A program made the translations under genes and the position numbers. A stretch of 64,000 nt of DNA from Chloroflexota bacterium (GTDB taxonomy: Bacteria; Chloroflexota; UBA11872; UBA12225). Below are positions 8,018 through 16,697 of this stretch, in pieces; within the stretch, counting starts at the first letter, position 1; each line of letters starts with the position of its first letter. The DNA lies in assembly GCA_030447525.1 (NCBI GenBank), contig JAUJOR010000022.1, positions 1 to 64,000 on the forward strand, written 5' to 3'. Below the pieces are notes generated by a model that searched no databases, was not told where the DNA came from, and saw only the letters and a list, made by a program, of their open reading frames with translations.

Positions 8018-9652
8018 TCAGGCGGCGGGGCCGGCGACCGTGGCCGCGATCGCTGCCTCAGCCGGGGCCGCTGGGGCCTTACGCCTGGCGGTGGGTGGCG
8101 GTGGGAAGGGGGTGACGCTGAGCGCCGGGAGGGTGACGGTGAAGATGCTCCCGGTGCCGGGGGCGCTCTCCACCGAGATGGCCCCGCCGTGGGCCTCGGC
8201 GATCCACTTGCCGATGGCCAGCCCCAGGCCCGTCCCCCCGGCCTGGCGCGCGCGGTCGGCGCGGTAGAAGCGCTCGAAGACGTGGGGCAGGTCGGCGGCG
8301 GGGATACCCACCCCGGTGTCCACCACGCTGATGCGCGCGGTGGGGCCCGGCTGGCGGGGGGCCAGCTGCGAGTCGGTACTGAGCCCCAGGGTGATGCTCC
8401 CGCCCCTGGGGGTGTACTTGATGGCGTTGTCCACCAGGATGAGGAGCAGCTGGCGCAGGGCGTCGGCGTCGCCCCGGACCTGGACGTCCGTGAGGTGCAC
8501 AACGCTGATGGAGACCTTGCCTTCGGCCAGGACGCGTCCTTGCAAGGCGACGTCGTCGATCAGCGGACCGAGGGCCACCGCCTCGCTCTCCAGCAGCTGC
8601 CCGGCGTCGGCGCGGGCCAGGGTCAACAGGTCGTTTACCAGCCGGCTCATGCGCTCCGATTCGGCGGCGATCTGCTCCACCACCGCCACCCGGTCCTCGG
8701 GCGTCAAGCGCTCGAAGCGGCGCAGCAGGGAGGCGTTGCCCCGCACGGTAGTCAAGGGCGTACGCAGCTCGTGGGAGGCGTCGGCCACGAAGCGACGCTG
8801 CGACGTCAGGGCCGCCTCCAGCCTCTCGTTGGCTCGTTTCAGGGCGCCGAAGGCCTCCTGCAGACGGTCGAGCATGCCGTTAAAGGTGGCTGCCAGGCGT
8901 CCCACCTCGTCGGTGCGGGTCGCGCTGCGGTCCGAGACGCGGGCGCCGAAGTCCTGAGCCGCGCCGATCCGCTCCGCATCACGTGTCAGCTGGTCGATCG
9001 GGCGCAGGGCGGCCCGGGCGACGAGCAACCCCAGAAGGACGCTGACGGCGACGCTCAGCGATGCCCCGCCGGCCAGGACGATCCGTACCAGGGCCAGGAC
9101 GCCCTCGGTCTCGCTGATGGGGCGCGCCACTTGCAGGATGCCGATGGGCTCACCCTCATGCAGCAGGGGCATGTTGTAGAGCCGGAGGGTGGTGCCGGGC
9201 ACCTCGATGGTCTCAAACAGGGCGCGGCGTCCGGCGGCGGCCGCCCGGGCCTCGCGGGTGATGGGGAGGGTGCGCGGGCCGAGCACGGCCGAGCGCACGA
9301 CGTCCCCGCTGAGGAGCACCGCCTGGGCCACCGCCCCGTTGGTGGCGATGGCGTCCACGTCCGGCGGCGAGACGGCGATCCCCACCGCGGTTTCCCGCAC
9401 CGTCATCGACCCGGAGATGACCTGGGCACGGTCCACCAGGCTGCGGTCGACCTCCTGCTGCAGCGTCCTGGCCAGGAAGACGTAGACCACCAGGCCGAAG
9501 ATCAGCAAGGTCAATCCGAGCAAGGCCGTGGACAGCAGGGCCAGCCGCAGGCGCAGCGACACACCGCGCATCCCCGGGCGCCGCGCCCGCCTCTTTCCTT
9601 CCCGCCCTTCGGTCAAGCCAGCAGACACTCGCTCACCCGGCTGCCCCCCCAC
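8018..9652 (-). CDS. Membrane sensor histidine kinase
   Basis: This 544-residue kinase has two membrane segments (about 36-60 and 178-202) flanking a ~115-residue extracytoplasmic sensor, a HAMP domain, a HisKA domain with phospho-acceptor His284 (DASHELRTPL), and a HATPase_c domain with N box DNAIKYTP, G1 DTGVGIP and G2 GGTGLGLAI. The C-terminus is an Ala/Pro-rich tail. The GTG start at 9652 lies 21 bases after the stop of the response regulator gene upstream and has a GGGAG site; an ATG 27 codons inside is also possible. It is the cognate partner of the OmpR-type regulator at 9674-10396, resembling MprB/BaeS-type envelope-stress kinases. Confidence 0.93.
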   Translation of the reverse strand: MGGQPGERVSAGLTEGREGKRRARRPGMRGVSLRLRLALLSTALLGLTLLIFGLVVYVFLARTLQQEVDRSLVDRAQVISGSMTVRETAVGIAVSPPDVDAIATNGAVAQAVLLSGDVVRSAVLGPRTLPITREARAAAAGRRALFETIEVPGTTLRLYNMPLLHEGEPIGILQVARPISETEGVLALVRIVLAGGASLSVAVSVLLGLLVARAALRPIDQLTRDAERIGAAQDFGARVSDRSATRTDEVGRLAATFNGMLDRLQEAFGALKRANERLEAALTSQRRFVADASHELRTPLTTVRGNASLLRRFERLTPEDRVAVVEQIAAESERMSRLVNDLLTLARADAGQLLESEAVALGPLIDDVALQGRVLAEGKVSISVVHLTDVQVRGDADALRQLLLILVDNAIKYTPRGGSITLGLSTDSQLAPRQPGPTARISVVDTGVGIPAADLPHVFERFYRADRARQAGGTGLGLAIGKWIAEAHGGAISVESAPGTGSIFTVTLPALSVTPFPPPPTARRKAPAAPAEAAIAATVAGPAA

Positions 9653-9673
9653 CGGCGCTCCCGTGGCACAGCC

Positions 9674-10396
9674 TCACTCACGCAGGACGTAGCCCACCCC
9701 CCGCACGGTGTGGATCAGGCGGCTAGACGTGACCCCGCCCGGGGCGTTCTCCAGCTTGTTCCGGAGATAGCCGACGTAGACCTCCAGGACGTGCGTCTCG
9801 GCCTCGAAATCGATGCCCCATACCCGCTCCAGAAGCTGCTCCCGCGTCAGCACCTGCCGGGGGTGTCGCAGAAAAAAGACCAGCAGCTCGTACTCCTTGG
9901 TGGTGAGCTGGATGGGCCGGTCGCCCCGCAGCACCTCGCGCGAGGCCGTATCCACCGTCAGGTCGGCAAAGCGCAGAAAGCGCTGTGTCTCCGGCTCTCG
10001 CCGGCGCAGCAGGGCGCGGATGCGGGCGGTCAGCTCCTCCAGGGCGAAGGGCTTGACCAGGTAGTCGTCCGCCCCGGCGTCTAGCCCGGCCACGCGGGCG
10101 GACACCTCGTCACGGGCCGTCAGCATCAGGATGGGGAGCGCCCCGCTGTCCCGCTCCCCGGCTCGCAGCCGGCGCAGCACCTCCACACCGTCCAGTCCCG
10201 GGAGCATGATATCCAGGATGACGAGGTCGGGCGGGTTGTCCCGCGCCACCGCCAGGGCCATCTGGCCGTCGGCCGCCGTCTCCACCTGGTACCCCTCGTA
10301 GGCCAGGGCACGCTTGAGAAAGGCGGTGATGTTGGCGTCGTCGTCCACCACCAGCACCCTGGGCCGCCCGTTAGCCGCGGCCGTGCTCACGCTCAC
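9674..10396 (-). CDS. OmpR/PhoB-family response regulator
   Basis: This 240-residue regulator has a complete receiver domain (acidic pocket VVDDD, phospho-acceptor Asp62 in ILDIMLPGLDG, Thr in LTARD, conserved Lys in VKPF) and a C-terminal winged helix (LTTKEYELLVFFLRHP, then VGYLRNKLE and HTVRGVGYVL). It is the first gene of a minus-strand group with its sensor kinase, followed by an HtrA-like protease. Gene order and protein type recall MprA-MprB with a downstream protease in actinobacteria, suggesting control of the protease genes by cell-envelope stress. The start is GTG; a second in-frame GTG lies two codons inside. Confidence 0.94.
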   Translation of the reverse strand: MSVSTAAANGRPRVLVVDDDANITAFLKRALAYEGYQVETAADGQMALAVARDNPPDLVILDIMLPGLDGVEVLRRLRAGERDSGALPILMLTARDEVSARVAGLDAGADDYLVKPFALEELTARIRALLRRREPETQRFLRFADLTVDTASREVLRGDRPIQLTTKEYELLVFFLRHPRQVLTREQLLERVWGIDFEAETHVLEVYVGYLRNKLENAPGGVTSSRLIHTVRGVGYVLRE

Positions 10397-10450
10397 TCTA
10401 TTCCAATACTACCGTCCCGTCGACTACCGTCCCCTCGAGTACCCTCCCCA

Positions 10451-11302
10451 TCAGCCCGGTGGGCGCACGGCCCTGGCTCGACCCCGCCGGGCCGGCGCCC
10501 AGTACCGGGCCATGAGCGGGACGAGCGGCAGCAGCCTTCTGGTCAGCGCCGCCGTGCGGCGCAGCACGGCCTCCCGGCGCGGCCCCCAGGGAAATCCATA
10601 GGCCTCCCGGATCGCCGGCGGGAGCAGCCCTACGGTAGGCAGGGCCCCCAGCCAGACCAGTGGCCCGAGGAACGGTGGCAAGGGGGGATTGACGATCTCC
10701 CGCGCCAGCCGGCGCGCCGTCTCCCCCACGACGATGGCGCCACTGGCGTACGTCGTCGCCATGGAGGCTCGCAGCTCGTCTGTGCTCCGTGGGAGATAGC
10801 CGTGGGGCAGCCCCAGCAAGGGCTCGAGGCCGCTGGCCTCGGCGCAGTAGCGGTCTTTCTCGGCCGCGGTCAGTGGCCCCACGTAGAGCTCGTAGACTAA
10901 GGGGAAGGTCTCCAACAGCGTGGCGTGGACCCAGCGCAAGAGCTCAGGGTCGTGGGCCGAGTAGTAGTGTCCGCAGGGGAACGGACCTGCCGGTGCCCTG
11001 AGCGTCCCGTTGACGCGGTCGTGGATGGCGTTGATCCCCCGAGCGGCGCGGTCTACCTCTGCGGGCGTGCCGAAGGTCAACGCCAGCATAGCTTCCAGGG
11101 TGTGATGCAGACGCCGCAGGCGCCCGTGGGGCTGATTCAGGAACAGGCTGTGCTCGGAGATCGCGGTGGCCACCAGCGGGTGGGCCAGCTGCAAGAGGAT
11201 GGCCCGCCCCCATCCTAGGAGCAGCACCACCTCCTGGTTGATCTTCCAGGCCACGCTGTCCTGTCCGGCCAGGCCGGCGGCAGGGATCGTCGTCCTAGAC
11301 AT
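10451..11302 (-). CDS. MpaB-like oxygenase (DUF2236 family)
   Basis: This 283-residue protein matches the DUF2236 family, which includes the fungal MpaB oxygenase and the haem-containing latex-clearing/rubber oxygenases. Family marks visible are the N-terminal WKINQEV then GWGRAILLQLAHPLVA, the LLRWVHATLLETF segment, and the FPWGPRREAVLR block near the C-terminus. Conserved His residues in these segments are the likely haem or metal ligands. The substrate is unknown. It ends 55 bases before the response regulator start on the same strand and could share its transcript. The tail is Arg-rich. Confidence 0.82.
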   Translation of the reverse strand: MSRTTIPAAGLAGQDSVAWKINQEVVLLLGWGRAILLQLAHPLVATAISEHSLFLNQPHGRLRRLHHTLEAMLALTFGTPAEVDRAARGINAIHDRVNGTLRAPAGPFPCGHYYSAHDPELLRWVHATLLETFPLVYELYVGPLTAAEKDRYCAEASGLEPLLGLPHGYLPRSTDELRASMATTYASGAIVVGETARRLAREIVNPPLPPFLGPLVWLGALPTVGLLPPAIREAYGFPWGPRREAVLRRTAALTRRLLPLVPLMARYWAPARRGRARAVRPPG

Positions 11303-11363
11303 AGAGCGGACTCAAGCATACCGTCTGCCTCCCGCCCCGCCGGGGGGGGCCCCCGGCGACACG

Positions 11364-12560
11364 CTACACGTAGGTGCCGATGCGGTGGATGGCGAACTCC
11401 TGGTGCCCGATGATCTCGGCGCTGGTCAGGCGCCCGTTGCAGACTTCCACCATCAGCCGGAACAGCCGGGGACCCAACTCCTCTTTCGTCGCCGTCCCCT
11501 CGATGATCGGGGCGGCCGAGAAGTCGATATTGTCCGCCATGTTGGCCACCGTGGTGGGGTTGGCGCATACCTTGATCACAGGGTAGACGGCGTTGCCCAG
11601 GGCCGTACCCCGGCCGGTGGTGAAGATGCACAGGTGGGCCCCAGCGGCCGCCTTGGCGGAGACGGAGACGGCGTCATGGCCGGGCGTGTCCATGATGTAG
11701 AGCCCTTTGCCGTCGGGGCGCTGGGCAAAGTCCAGGACACCTTCGATCGTGCGCGTGCCCCCCTTATAGATGCAGCCGAGGCTCTTTTCCTCGATGGTGG
11801 TCAGGCCCCCGGCCATGTTGCCCGGCGTGGGATTGCCCCCGGAGACGGTGGCCCCCACGGCATTGGCCGCCTTTTCCACATTGGCGACGATCTCTACGAT
11901 GCGCCGCGCCACCTCTTCGGTACGTGCCCGGCGGGCCAGGATGTGCTCGGCGCCCATCAGCTCGGTCGTCTCGGAAAGGATGGTCGTGCCGCCGGCGTCG
12001 ACGACCATGTCCGAGACCACCCCCACCGTGGGGTTCGAGGCCATGCCGGAGGTGGCGTCCGAGCCACCACACTCCGTCCCCAGGATCAGCTCGGTCAGGG
12101 GCGTCTCGACGCGTTGCTGCATCGCCAGGCGGGCCTTCAGCTTTTGACCAAGCTCCACCCCCCGGGCGATGGCCCGCACGGAGCCACCGGTGTCGTCGAT
12201 GGCAAAGGCCTCCACCGGCTTGTCCGGGGCCAGGGCGCGGGCCAGGGCGATGACCCGTTCTGTCTCCCCGCCGGACCGGGTGGCCCCCACGACGATGGCC
12301 GCTCCCACATTGGGGCTGGCAGCGGCGCCGGCCAGGATGCGCTCGGTCAAGGCGCGCGACTCCGGCCCGTCCGTCCCGTCGTCCATCAAGGGCAGCGAGA
12401 TGGCCCCGGGGATCATGGCCGCCACGCGGCGCGCCACGGTGTTCGCCCCGGTGGCCGCTGGAACCACCAGCAGGTGGTTGCGGATCCCCACGGTCCCGTC
12501 CGGGCGGGGATAGCCAAAGAACGTCGTGGGGCTGGACCCCCCTTGCGCGAGTGCTGTCAC
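11364..12560 (-). CDS. UxaA-family hydro-lyase (altronate dehydratase large-subunit type)
   Basis: This 398-residue product corresponds to the large catalytic part of the UxaA/GarD family, which dehydrates sugar acids such as altronate or galactarate, or splits sulfolactate (SuyB type). Visible family marks are the N-terminal GYPRPDGTVGIRNH, LGTECGGSDATSG (conserved Cys), SGGNPTPGNMAGG, and FTTGRGTALGN. The small SAF-domain subunit is not in the window, so the true substrate is undecided. The GTG start at 12560 follows GGAGACTACG. With the truncated RspA-like gene and several sugar-binding proteins it hints at a sugar-acid or plant-polymer diet. The next gene, tig, diverges from it. Confidence 0.85.
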   Translation of the reverse strand: MTALAQGGSSPTTFFGYPRPDGTVGIRNHLLVVPAATGANTVARRVAAMIPGAISLPLMDDGTDGPESRALTERILAGAAASPNVGAAIVVGATRSGGETERVIALARALAPDKPVEAFAIDDTGGSVRAIARGVELGQKLKARLAMQQRVETPLTELILGTECGGSDATSGMASNPTVGVVSDMVVDAGGTTILSETTELMGAEHILARRARTEEVARRIVEIVANVEKAANAVGATVSGGNPTPGNMAGGLTTIEEKSLGCIYKGGTRTIEGVLDFAQRPDGKGLYIMDTPGHDAVSVSAKAAAGAHLCIFTTGRGTALGNAVYPVIKVCANPTTVANMADNIDFSAAPIIEGTATKEELGPRLFRLMVEVCNGRLTSAEIIGHQEFAIHRIGTYV

Positions 12561-12821
12561 CGTAGTCTCCTGCTCTGAGCGTGGTCAGTCTTCATGCCCG
12601 ATGGTCGCGGCCCGCCGCCGGGTGCAACCGGTGAGCACACGCCCCATCGTGCCGCCGGCCGGGCGCTATGGCATCGCCATCTCATGCCCTGCCGGGCACC
12701 AGTAGGGCACAAATGACTCCCCTGACCATTCCAGCCTATAGTATCGCTCAACCGGGCCGGCCACCACGGCAGCCGCCGAGGCGCAGGATATCCGGGGCCT
12801 GCCGGAGGGGCCCGGGGGCTG

Positions 12822-12830
12822 TGCTAAAAT
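12822..12830 (+). promoter_or_regulatory. Extended -10 promoter for tig
   Basis: TGCTAAAAT fits an extended -10 (TGn-TAnAAT) 52 bases before the tig start. No good -35 is seen at the right spacing. The same form occurs before thrS (21427-21435) and the aldo/keto reductase (26923-26931). The 320 bases between the UxaA-like gene and tig hold nothing else I can name. Confidence 0.5.
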
Positions 12831-12881
12831 CGGGTCACCTCACATCTTCTATTCATCTTCTCTCCTGGGGCGAGGACACGT

Positions 12882-14417
12882 GTGAAAGTCACCACCGAGA
12901 AGCCGGAAGCCGGCGTCGCCGCCCTGACCGTCGAGGTGCCCCCGGAGGACTTCGACCGCGCCATTGACCAGGCCTGGCGGCGAGTGGCCAACCGCGTGAA
13001 CATCCCCGGCTTCCGGCGCGGGAAAGCGCCCCGGCCGCTCGTCGAGCGCCACGCCGGACCGGCGGCGATCAACGAAGAGGCCTTGCGCCGGTTGTTGCCC
13101 GAGCGCTACGACGCTGCCGTGGAGGAGACCGGCATCGCCCCCATCGAGCGCCCGTCGTTCGACATCGTGCAGCTCGAACGGGGCAAGCCCCTGGTCTTCA
13201 AGGCCACCGTGGCCGTGCAGCCCACCGTCGAGCTGGGCGACTTCCAGTCCATCACCGTGGAGCCGGAGACGGTGGAAGTTGACCAGGAAGAAGTCGACCG
13301 CGTGCTGGAGCGTCTGCGGGAGAGCCAGGCGCAGTGGCTGCCGGTGGAGGACCGGGGCCTGGAGATGGGCGACCAGGCCATCGCCGACATCACCGTGGAG
13401 TTCCCCATCGAGGACGGCCGCCCGGCTCGCAAGACGGAGCGCAAAGACAGCGAGGTCATCCTCGGCGAGAACGGCTATCCGGACGGGTTCGACCGCGAGC
13501 TGCTCGGCGCCCGGCCCGGGGACACCCGCCAGTTCACCCTTACCTGGGGCACTTCGGGCGCGGCCGCGTCCGAGCGCGCCGCCGGCCAGGAAGGGGAGGA
13601 CGGGGCAGGGGGCGATGACCAGGGGGAGGACGGGGCAGGGGCGACCAGGCCCCCGGCCGGCCCGACAACCGCTTTCAGGGTCACGATCAAGGACGTCAAG
13701 CGCAAGCAGCTCCCTGATCTGGACGACGACTTTGCCAAGTCACTCGGGGAGCATGAGTCGCTGCCCGCCCTGACGGGAGCCATCCGCAGGCGCCTGGTGA
13801 ACGAGTCCCTGCGTGCCGCCCGGGTGGCCACAGAGAACAAGGCCGTGGACGCCGCCATCGAAAAGGCGACGTTTGAGGTGCCGGAGCGCCTCGTGGAAGC
13901 GGAGACCGACGCCCTGGCGCAGGACCGGCGCCAGGTTATGGCCAATCAAGGGATTACGGTGGAGCGTTACCTCTCCCTGATTGGAAAGGACGAGGCAGAC
14001 TGGCGCGCCGAGCTGCGGGAGCAGGCCGCACGCCAGGTCCGCGCCCGCGTCTTGTTGGACGCCCTCGCCGAGCGGGAGGGCCTGGAGGTCTCGCCCGACG
14101 AGATCGAGGAGGAGATCGAGCGTACGGCGCAGGGCTATGGGGCGCAGGCGGACGAGGTGCGCCGCGCCCTGATGACCCAGGAGTCGCGCCGGCGTATCGC
14201 CACCAGCCTGCGCCGCCACAAGGCCATCGAGAAGCTGGTGGAGTACGCCGGCGGGTACCCTGCCGCGCCGGAAGGGTCGATGCCGCCGACGCCGGATTCC
14301 GGCGCCGCCGAATCGCCGCAAGGGGTAGGGTCTTCCCTCGTGGCCGGGCCGGCGGAGGCCTCGCCTGTGGCCCAGCCGGCGCCTGCGGAGGAGACCGGGG
14401 CTGGGGCCAGGGGGTAG
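12882..14417 (+). CDS. tig: Trigger factor
   Basis: Ribosome-bound chaperone and peptidyl-prolyl isomerase that meets nascent chains. The 511-residue product has the ribosome-binding domain with the GFRRGKAP signature near residue 45, an FKBP-type isomerase domain (about 150-270), and the helical C-terminal chaperone domain (about 280-450). The isomerase domain carries an acidic Gly/Asp/Glu insertion built from a duplicated 16-base unit (13596-13640). A Pro/Ala/Glu tail of about 55 residues extends the usual length. The GTG start suits the alignment to the family N-terminus. It is followed by clpP and clpX on the same strand, the classical order of a protein quality-control block. Confidence 0.96.
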   Translation: MKVTTEKPEAGVAALTVEVPPEDFDRAIDQAWRRVANRVNIPGFRRGKAPRPLVERHAGPAAINEEALRRLLPERYDAAVEETGIAPIERPSFDIVQLERGKPLVFKATVAVQPTVELGDFQSITVEPETVEVDQEEVDRVLERLRESQAQWLPVEDRGLEMGDQAIADITVEFPIEDGRPARKTERKDSEVILGENGYPDGFDRELLGARPGDTRQFTLTWGTSGAAASERAAGQEGEDGAGGDDQGEDGAGATRPPAGPTTAFRVTIKDVKRKQLPDLDDDFAKSLGEHESLPALTGAIRRRLVNESLRAARVATENKAVDAAIEKATFEVPERLVEAETDALAQDRRQVMANQGITVERYLSLIGKDEADWRAELREQAARQVRARVLLDALAEREGLEVSPDEIEEEIERTAQGYGAQADEVRRALMTQESRRRIATSLRRHKAIEKLVEYAGGYPAAPEGSMPPTPDSGAAESPQGVGSSLVAGPAEASPVAQPAPAEETGAGARG

Positions 14418-14509
14418 ACTGCGACCAAGGGGCACAAGGTCTCCTTCGGGGACGTCGGCGGCTTCATCGCCAACTGGGGCCAGGGGGTAGACTGCGACCA
14501 AGGGGCACA
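14401..14509. repeat. 36-bp direct repeat at the tig 3' end
   Basis: The 36 bases at 14401-14436, which include the tig stop codon, recur exactly at 14474-14509, a period of 73. The second copy lies in the tig-clpP gap. This is a recent partial duplication of the gene end or an assembly duplication. Confidence 0.85.
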
Positions 14510-14606
14510 GCGCGACGTAGGGACACAGCGAGACTTCGTAAGGCGCGTATCAGGCGCCGGGCAGCACCGAGCCGAGGCTGGACGGCCTCTCGCCGGGGCG
14601 GGCCGG

Positions 14607-14672
14607 GGGACTTATCCCGTACAGGGACCGGACAGGAGGCAGGAAGGCAAGACCATGGGACTTATCCCGTAC
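14607..14672. repeat. 16-bp repeat duplicating the clpP start
   Basis: GGGACTTATCCCGTAC at 14607-14622 recurs at 14657-14672, where it forms codons 1-6 of clpP after AT. The upstream copy has no ATG. The rest of the 14418-14654 gap holds the tig repeat and no gene. Confidence 0.8.
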
Positions 14673-15293
14673 GTTATTCAAACCACCCCCCGCGGCGAGC
14701 GCGGCATGGACATCTACTCCCGCCTGTTGCTCGACCGCATCATCTTTGTCGGCACGCCAATCGACGATCAGATCGCCAACACCATCGTGGCGCAGCTCAT
14801 CCTGCTCAAGTCCGAGGACCCGGACAAAGACATCTCCATGTACATCAACTCGCCCGGGGGGGCGATCCACGCCGGCCTGGCGATCTACGACACCATGCAG
14901 TACGTCACCAGCACCAGCAAGTGCAAGATCGAGACGATCTGCTACGGCATGGCGGCCAGCTTCGCCGCCATCCTCCTGGCCGGGGGCTCGAAGGGTCGGC
15001 GATATGCCTTGCCCAACGCCACGGTGCTGATTCATCAGCCGTGGTCGCAGGGTGGGGGCGTCCGCCAGGCCAGCGACGTGGAGATCGAGGCGCGGGAGAT
15101 GCTGCGCGTGCGGAGCAAGCTGAACGAGATCCTCTCCCAGCACACGACGCAGCCCCTGGAGCGCATCCAGCGCGATACCGACCGCGACTACTACATGACC
15201 GCCGAGCAGGCCGTGGAGTACGGCATCATCGACGGGATCATCTCCGACACGGCCGCAGCTCTCCCGGCTGACGCCGCCCAGGCGGCCGGCTAG
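14655..15293 (+). CDS. clpP: ATP-dependent Clp protease proteolytic subunit
   Basis: Serine protease subunit that assembles as a tetradecameric barrel and degrades proteins fed by ClpX. The 212-residue product shows the catalytic Ser in CYGMAASFAA (usual MAASMGA), His in TVLIHQP and Asp in DRDYYMTAEQA, plus the YINSPGG oxyanion region. The N-terminal MGLIPYVIQTT fits the mature axial-loop start with no propeptide. It lies between tig and clpX, 27 bases before clpX, and is probably co-transcribed with it. The residues beside the nucleophile (Phe-Ala-Ala) differ from the common Met-Gly-Ala. Confidence 0.96.
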   Translation: MGLIPYVIQTTPRGERGMDIYSRLLLDRIIFVGTPIDDQIANTIVAQLILLKSEDPDKDISMYINSPGGAIHAGLAIYDTMQYVTSTSKCKIETICYGMAASFAAILLAGGSKGRRYALPNATVLIHQPWSQGGGVRQASDVEIEAREMLRVRSKLNEILSQHTTQPLERIQRDTDRDYYMTAEQAVEYGIIDGIISDTAAALPADAAQAAG

Positions 15294-15320
15294 GAGGGGG
15301 AGGGGTCAGTAGGAAAGTCG

Positions 15321-16592
15321 ATGCCCAACCAACGGAACAGCCGGATTCAGTACCGCTGCTCATTCTGCGGCAAGACCCAGGAGCAGGTGCGTCGCCTTAT
15401 CGCCGGGCCGGGCGGGGTGTACATCTGCGACGAGTGTATCGAGCTGTGTCGCGAGATCATCGAGGAAGAGGCCAGCCAGCCCCCGCAGAAGGCCAAGTTT
15501 CCGGCGGCGCGCGTCCCCACGCCGAAGCGTATCTACGAGCTCCTCAACCAGTACGTTATCGGCCAGGACCGGGCCAAGAAGGTGCTCTCCGTCGCCGTCT
15601 ACAATCACTACAAGCGAATCGGCGCCGGGATGCAGATCGACGAAGTGGAGCTGCAGAAGAGCAACATCCTCCTCGTCGGCCCCACCGGCTGCGGCAAGAC
15701 CCTCCTGGCGCAGACGCTGGCCAAGATCCTCGACGTCCCCTTTTGCATCGCCGATGCCACGGCCCTGACCGAAGCGGGATACGTCGGCGAGGATGTAGAG
15801 AACATCCTGCTCCGCCTCATCCAGGCGGCCGACTACGACGTCGCCCGGGCGGAGCGGGGAATTGTCTACATCGACGAGATCGACAAGATCGCCCGCAAAG
15901 CGGACAACCCTTCGATCACGCGCGACGTCTCCGGCGAGGGTGTCCAGCAGGCTTTGCTCAAGATCATCGAAGGCTCGGTGGCCAATGTCCCCCCCCAAGG
16001 GGGACGTAAGCACCCCCACCAGGACTTTATCCAGATCAATACCGGCAATATCCTGTTTATCTGCGGCGGGGCCTTCGAGGGACTTGACCGTATCGTCTCC
16101 TCACGCGTCGGTAGCTCCCGCTCCGTCGGCTTCCGCACGGAGAACAATGGGGACACGCCGGATAGCCAGGTGCTGCGTCATCTGATGACCGATGACCTCC
16201 TGAAGTACGGCTTGATCCCGGAGTTCGTCGGCCGCTTGCCGGTCACCGTCAGCCTGGACCTGCTGACCAAAGAAGACTTGATCCGCATCTTGACCGAGCC
16301 AAAGAACGCCATCATCAAGCAGTACCAGAAGTTCTTCGCCCTGGACAAGGTGGAGCTCATCTTCCGCGACGACGCCCTGGAGGCGGCGGCGGATATGGCC
16401 ATCAAGCAAAAGACGGGGGCGCGGGGTCTGCGCACGATCATCGAGGACGTCCTCCTCGACGTGATGTATGAGATACCCTCGCGTGCCGACGTCAAACGCT
16501 GCATGGTGGACGCCGACGTTATCCGTGGCGATGGGCGCCCCTACCTCGAGATCCGCACGGATCGGGCGGCAATCGAGGAAAAGTCGGCCTAG
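15321..16592 (+). CDS. clpX: ATP-dependent Clp protease ATP-binding subunit
   Basis: AAA+ unfoldase that recognises and threads substrates into ClpP. The 423-residue product begins with the C4 zinc-finger dimerisation domain (CSFCGK near residue 12, CDECIELC near 36), followed by Walker A (GPTGCGKT), the GYVGEDVEN pore-1 loop, Walker B (GIVYIDEIDKI) and sensor/arginine-finger regions ending with the RGLRTIIE block. An IGF-type loop that docks on ClpP is expected in the middle part. The AGGAGGGGGAGG site just before the gene overlaps the clpP stop region, consistent with translational coupling in a clpPX operon. A strong hairpin follows the gene. Confidence 0.97.
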   Translation: MPNQRNSRIQYRCSFCGKTQEQVRRLIAGPGGVYICDECIELCREIIEEEASQPPQKAKFPAARVPTPKRIYELLNQYVIGQDRAKKVLSVAVYNHYKRIGAGMQIDEVELQKSNILLVGPTGCGKTLLAQTLAKILDVPFCIADATALTEAGYVGEDVENILLRLIQAADYDVARAERGIVYIDEIDKIARKADNPSITRDVSGEGVQQALLKIIEGSVANVPPQGGRKHPHQDFIQINTGNILFICGGAFEGLDRIVSSRVGSSRSVGFRTENNGDTPDSQVLRHLMTDDLLKYGLIPEFVGRLPVTVSLDLLTKEDLIRILTEPKNAIIKQYQKFFALDKVELIFRDDALEAAADMAIKQKTGARGLRTIIEDVLLDVMYEIPSRADVKRCMVDADVIRGDGRPYLEIRTDRAAIEEKSA

Positions 16593-16647
16593 GACCCTAG
16601 GGCCGGCAGGGTCCAGCGGGGTCCAGTAGGCCCTGAGGGGACGGCTC

Positions 16648-16680
16648 AGGGGGCGCGTCAGCGCCCCCTCCTTTCTTGCC
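16648..16680 (+). terminator. Intrinsic terminator after clpX
   Basis: A perfect 9-bp stem (AGGGGGCGC at 16648-16656 with GCGCCCCCT at 16661-16669) with a GTCA loop is followed by CCTTTCTTG. It lies between the convergent clpX and nadA genes. Confidence 0.7.
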
Positions 16681-16697
16681 AGCTACTGAGTGGGAAC

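Noticed and set aside
8189..10084. A 631-residue plus-strand frame opposite the histidine kinase and regulator
   Set aside because: It is an antisense shadow: His/Gln/Gly-rich, no recognisable domain, and the opposite strand has complete kinase and regulator motifs.
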